Assembly (NCBI GenBank): GCA_028284105.1
Contig: JANQSK010000811.1
Span: 1 to 5,067 of the forward strand
Source of the DNA: Anaerolineae bacterium
GTDB taxonomy: Bacteria; Chloroflexota; Anaerolineae; Promineifilales; Promineifilaceae
DNA length: 5,067 bases
Direction: 5' to 3'
Shown here piece by piece: positions 5,065-5,067 of this stretch (position 1 is its first letter; each line of letters begins with the position of its first letter). The notes under the pieces were generated by a model that had not been told where the DNA came from, searched no databases, and saw only the letters and a list, made by a program, of their open reading frames with translations. The position numbers were made by a program, and so were the translations under genes.

Positions 5065-5067
5065 GTC

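Overview
This 5.07 kb window looks like an ordinary chromosomal region of a bacterium of moderate GC content (roughly 45% by eye). Three things fit a Chloroflexota (Anaerolineae-like) host: a large BTAD-plus-AAA regulator, a decanucleotide palindrome AACGGCCGTT found eight times across all five genes, and an interspersed repeat of the GTCAYCCTGA...GAAGGRTC type. That taxonomic guess is inference and is not proven by any single gene.

Layout, left to right. (1) Positions 1-1360, minus strand: the N-terminal 453 codons of a SARP/AfsR-like regulator (winged helix, BTAD, then an AAA/NACHT-like ATPase). The gene runs off the left edge. (2) 1361-1486: a short AT-rich gap with a weak hairpin and no clear terminator. 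(3) 1487-2092, minus: an RraA-like/class II pyruvate-aldolase-fold protein. (4) 2082-2618, minus: a 2H phosphoesterase (2'-5' RNA ligase superfamily). Its last 11 bases overlap the start of the RraA-like gene, so the two form a tight, probably translationally coupled pair. (5) 2619-3070: a 452-base divergent intergenic region. It holds a nested, imperfect inverted-repeat element (about 2679-2975) and, on its right side, a candidate promoter for the next gene. (6) 3071-4222, plus: a 12-helix MFS transporter of the DHA1 drug-efflux type. (7) 4219-5064, minus: an NAD(P)-binding 6-phosphogluconate dehydrogenase-like oxidoreductase with a C-terminal DUF1932 domain. It meets the transporter tail to tail with a 4-base overlap of the stop codons.

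How the genes work together is only partly visible. The 2H phosphoesterase and RraA-like protein are almost certainly co-transcribed, and the BTAD regulator lies downstream on the same strand, 126 bases away. The transporter is divergent from that group, and the dehydrogenase belongs to a minus-strand unit that begins at or beyond the right edge. I see no RNA genes, CRISPR array, insertion sequence or phage genes, and no convincing new multi-gene system. The strongest unexplained signal is the iterated AACGGCCGTT palindrome.
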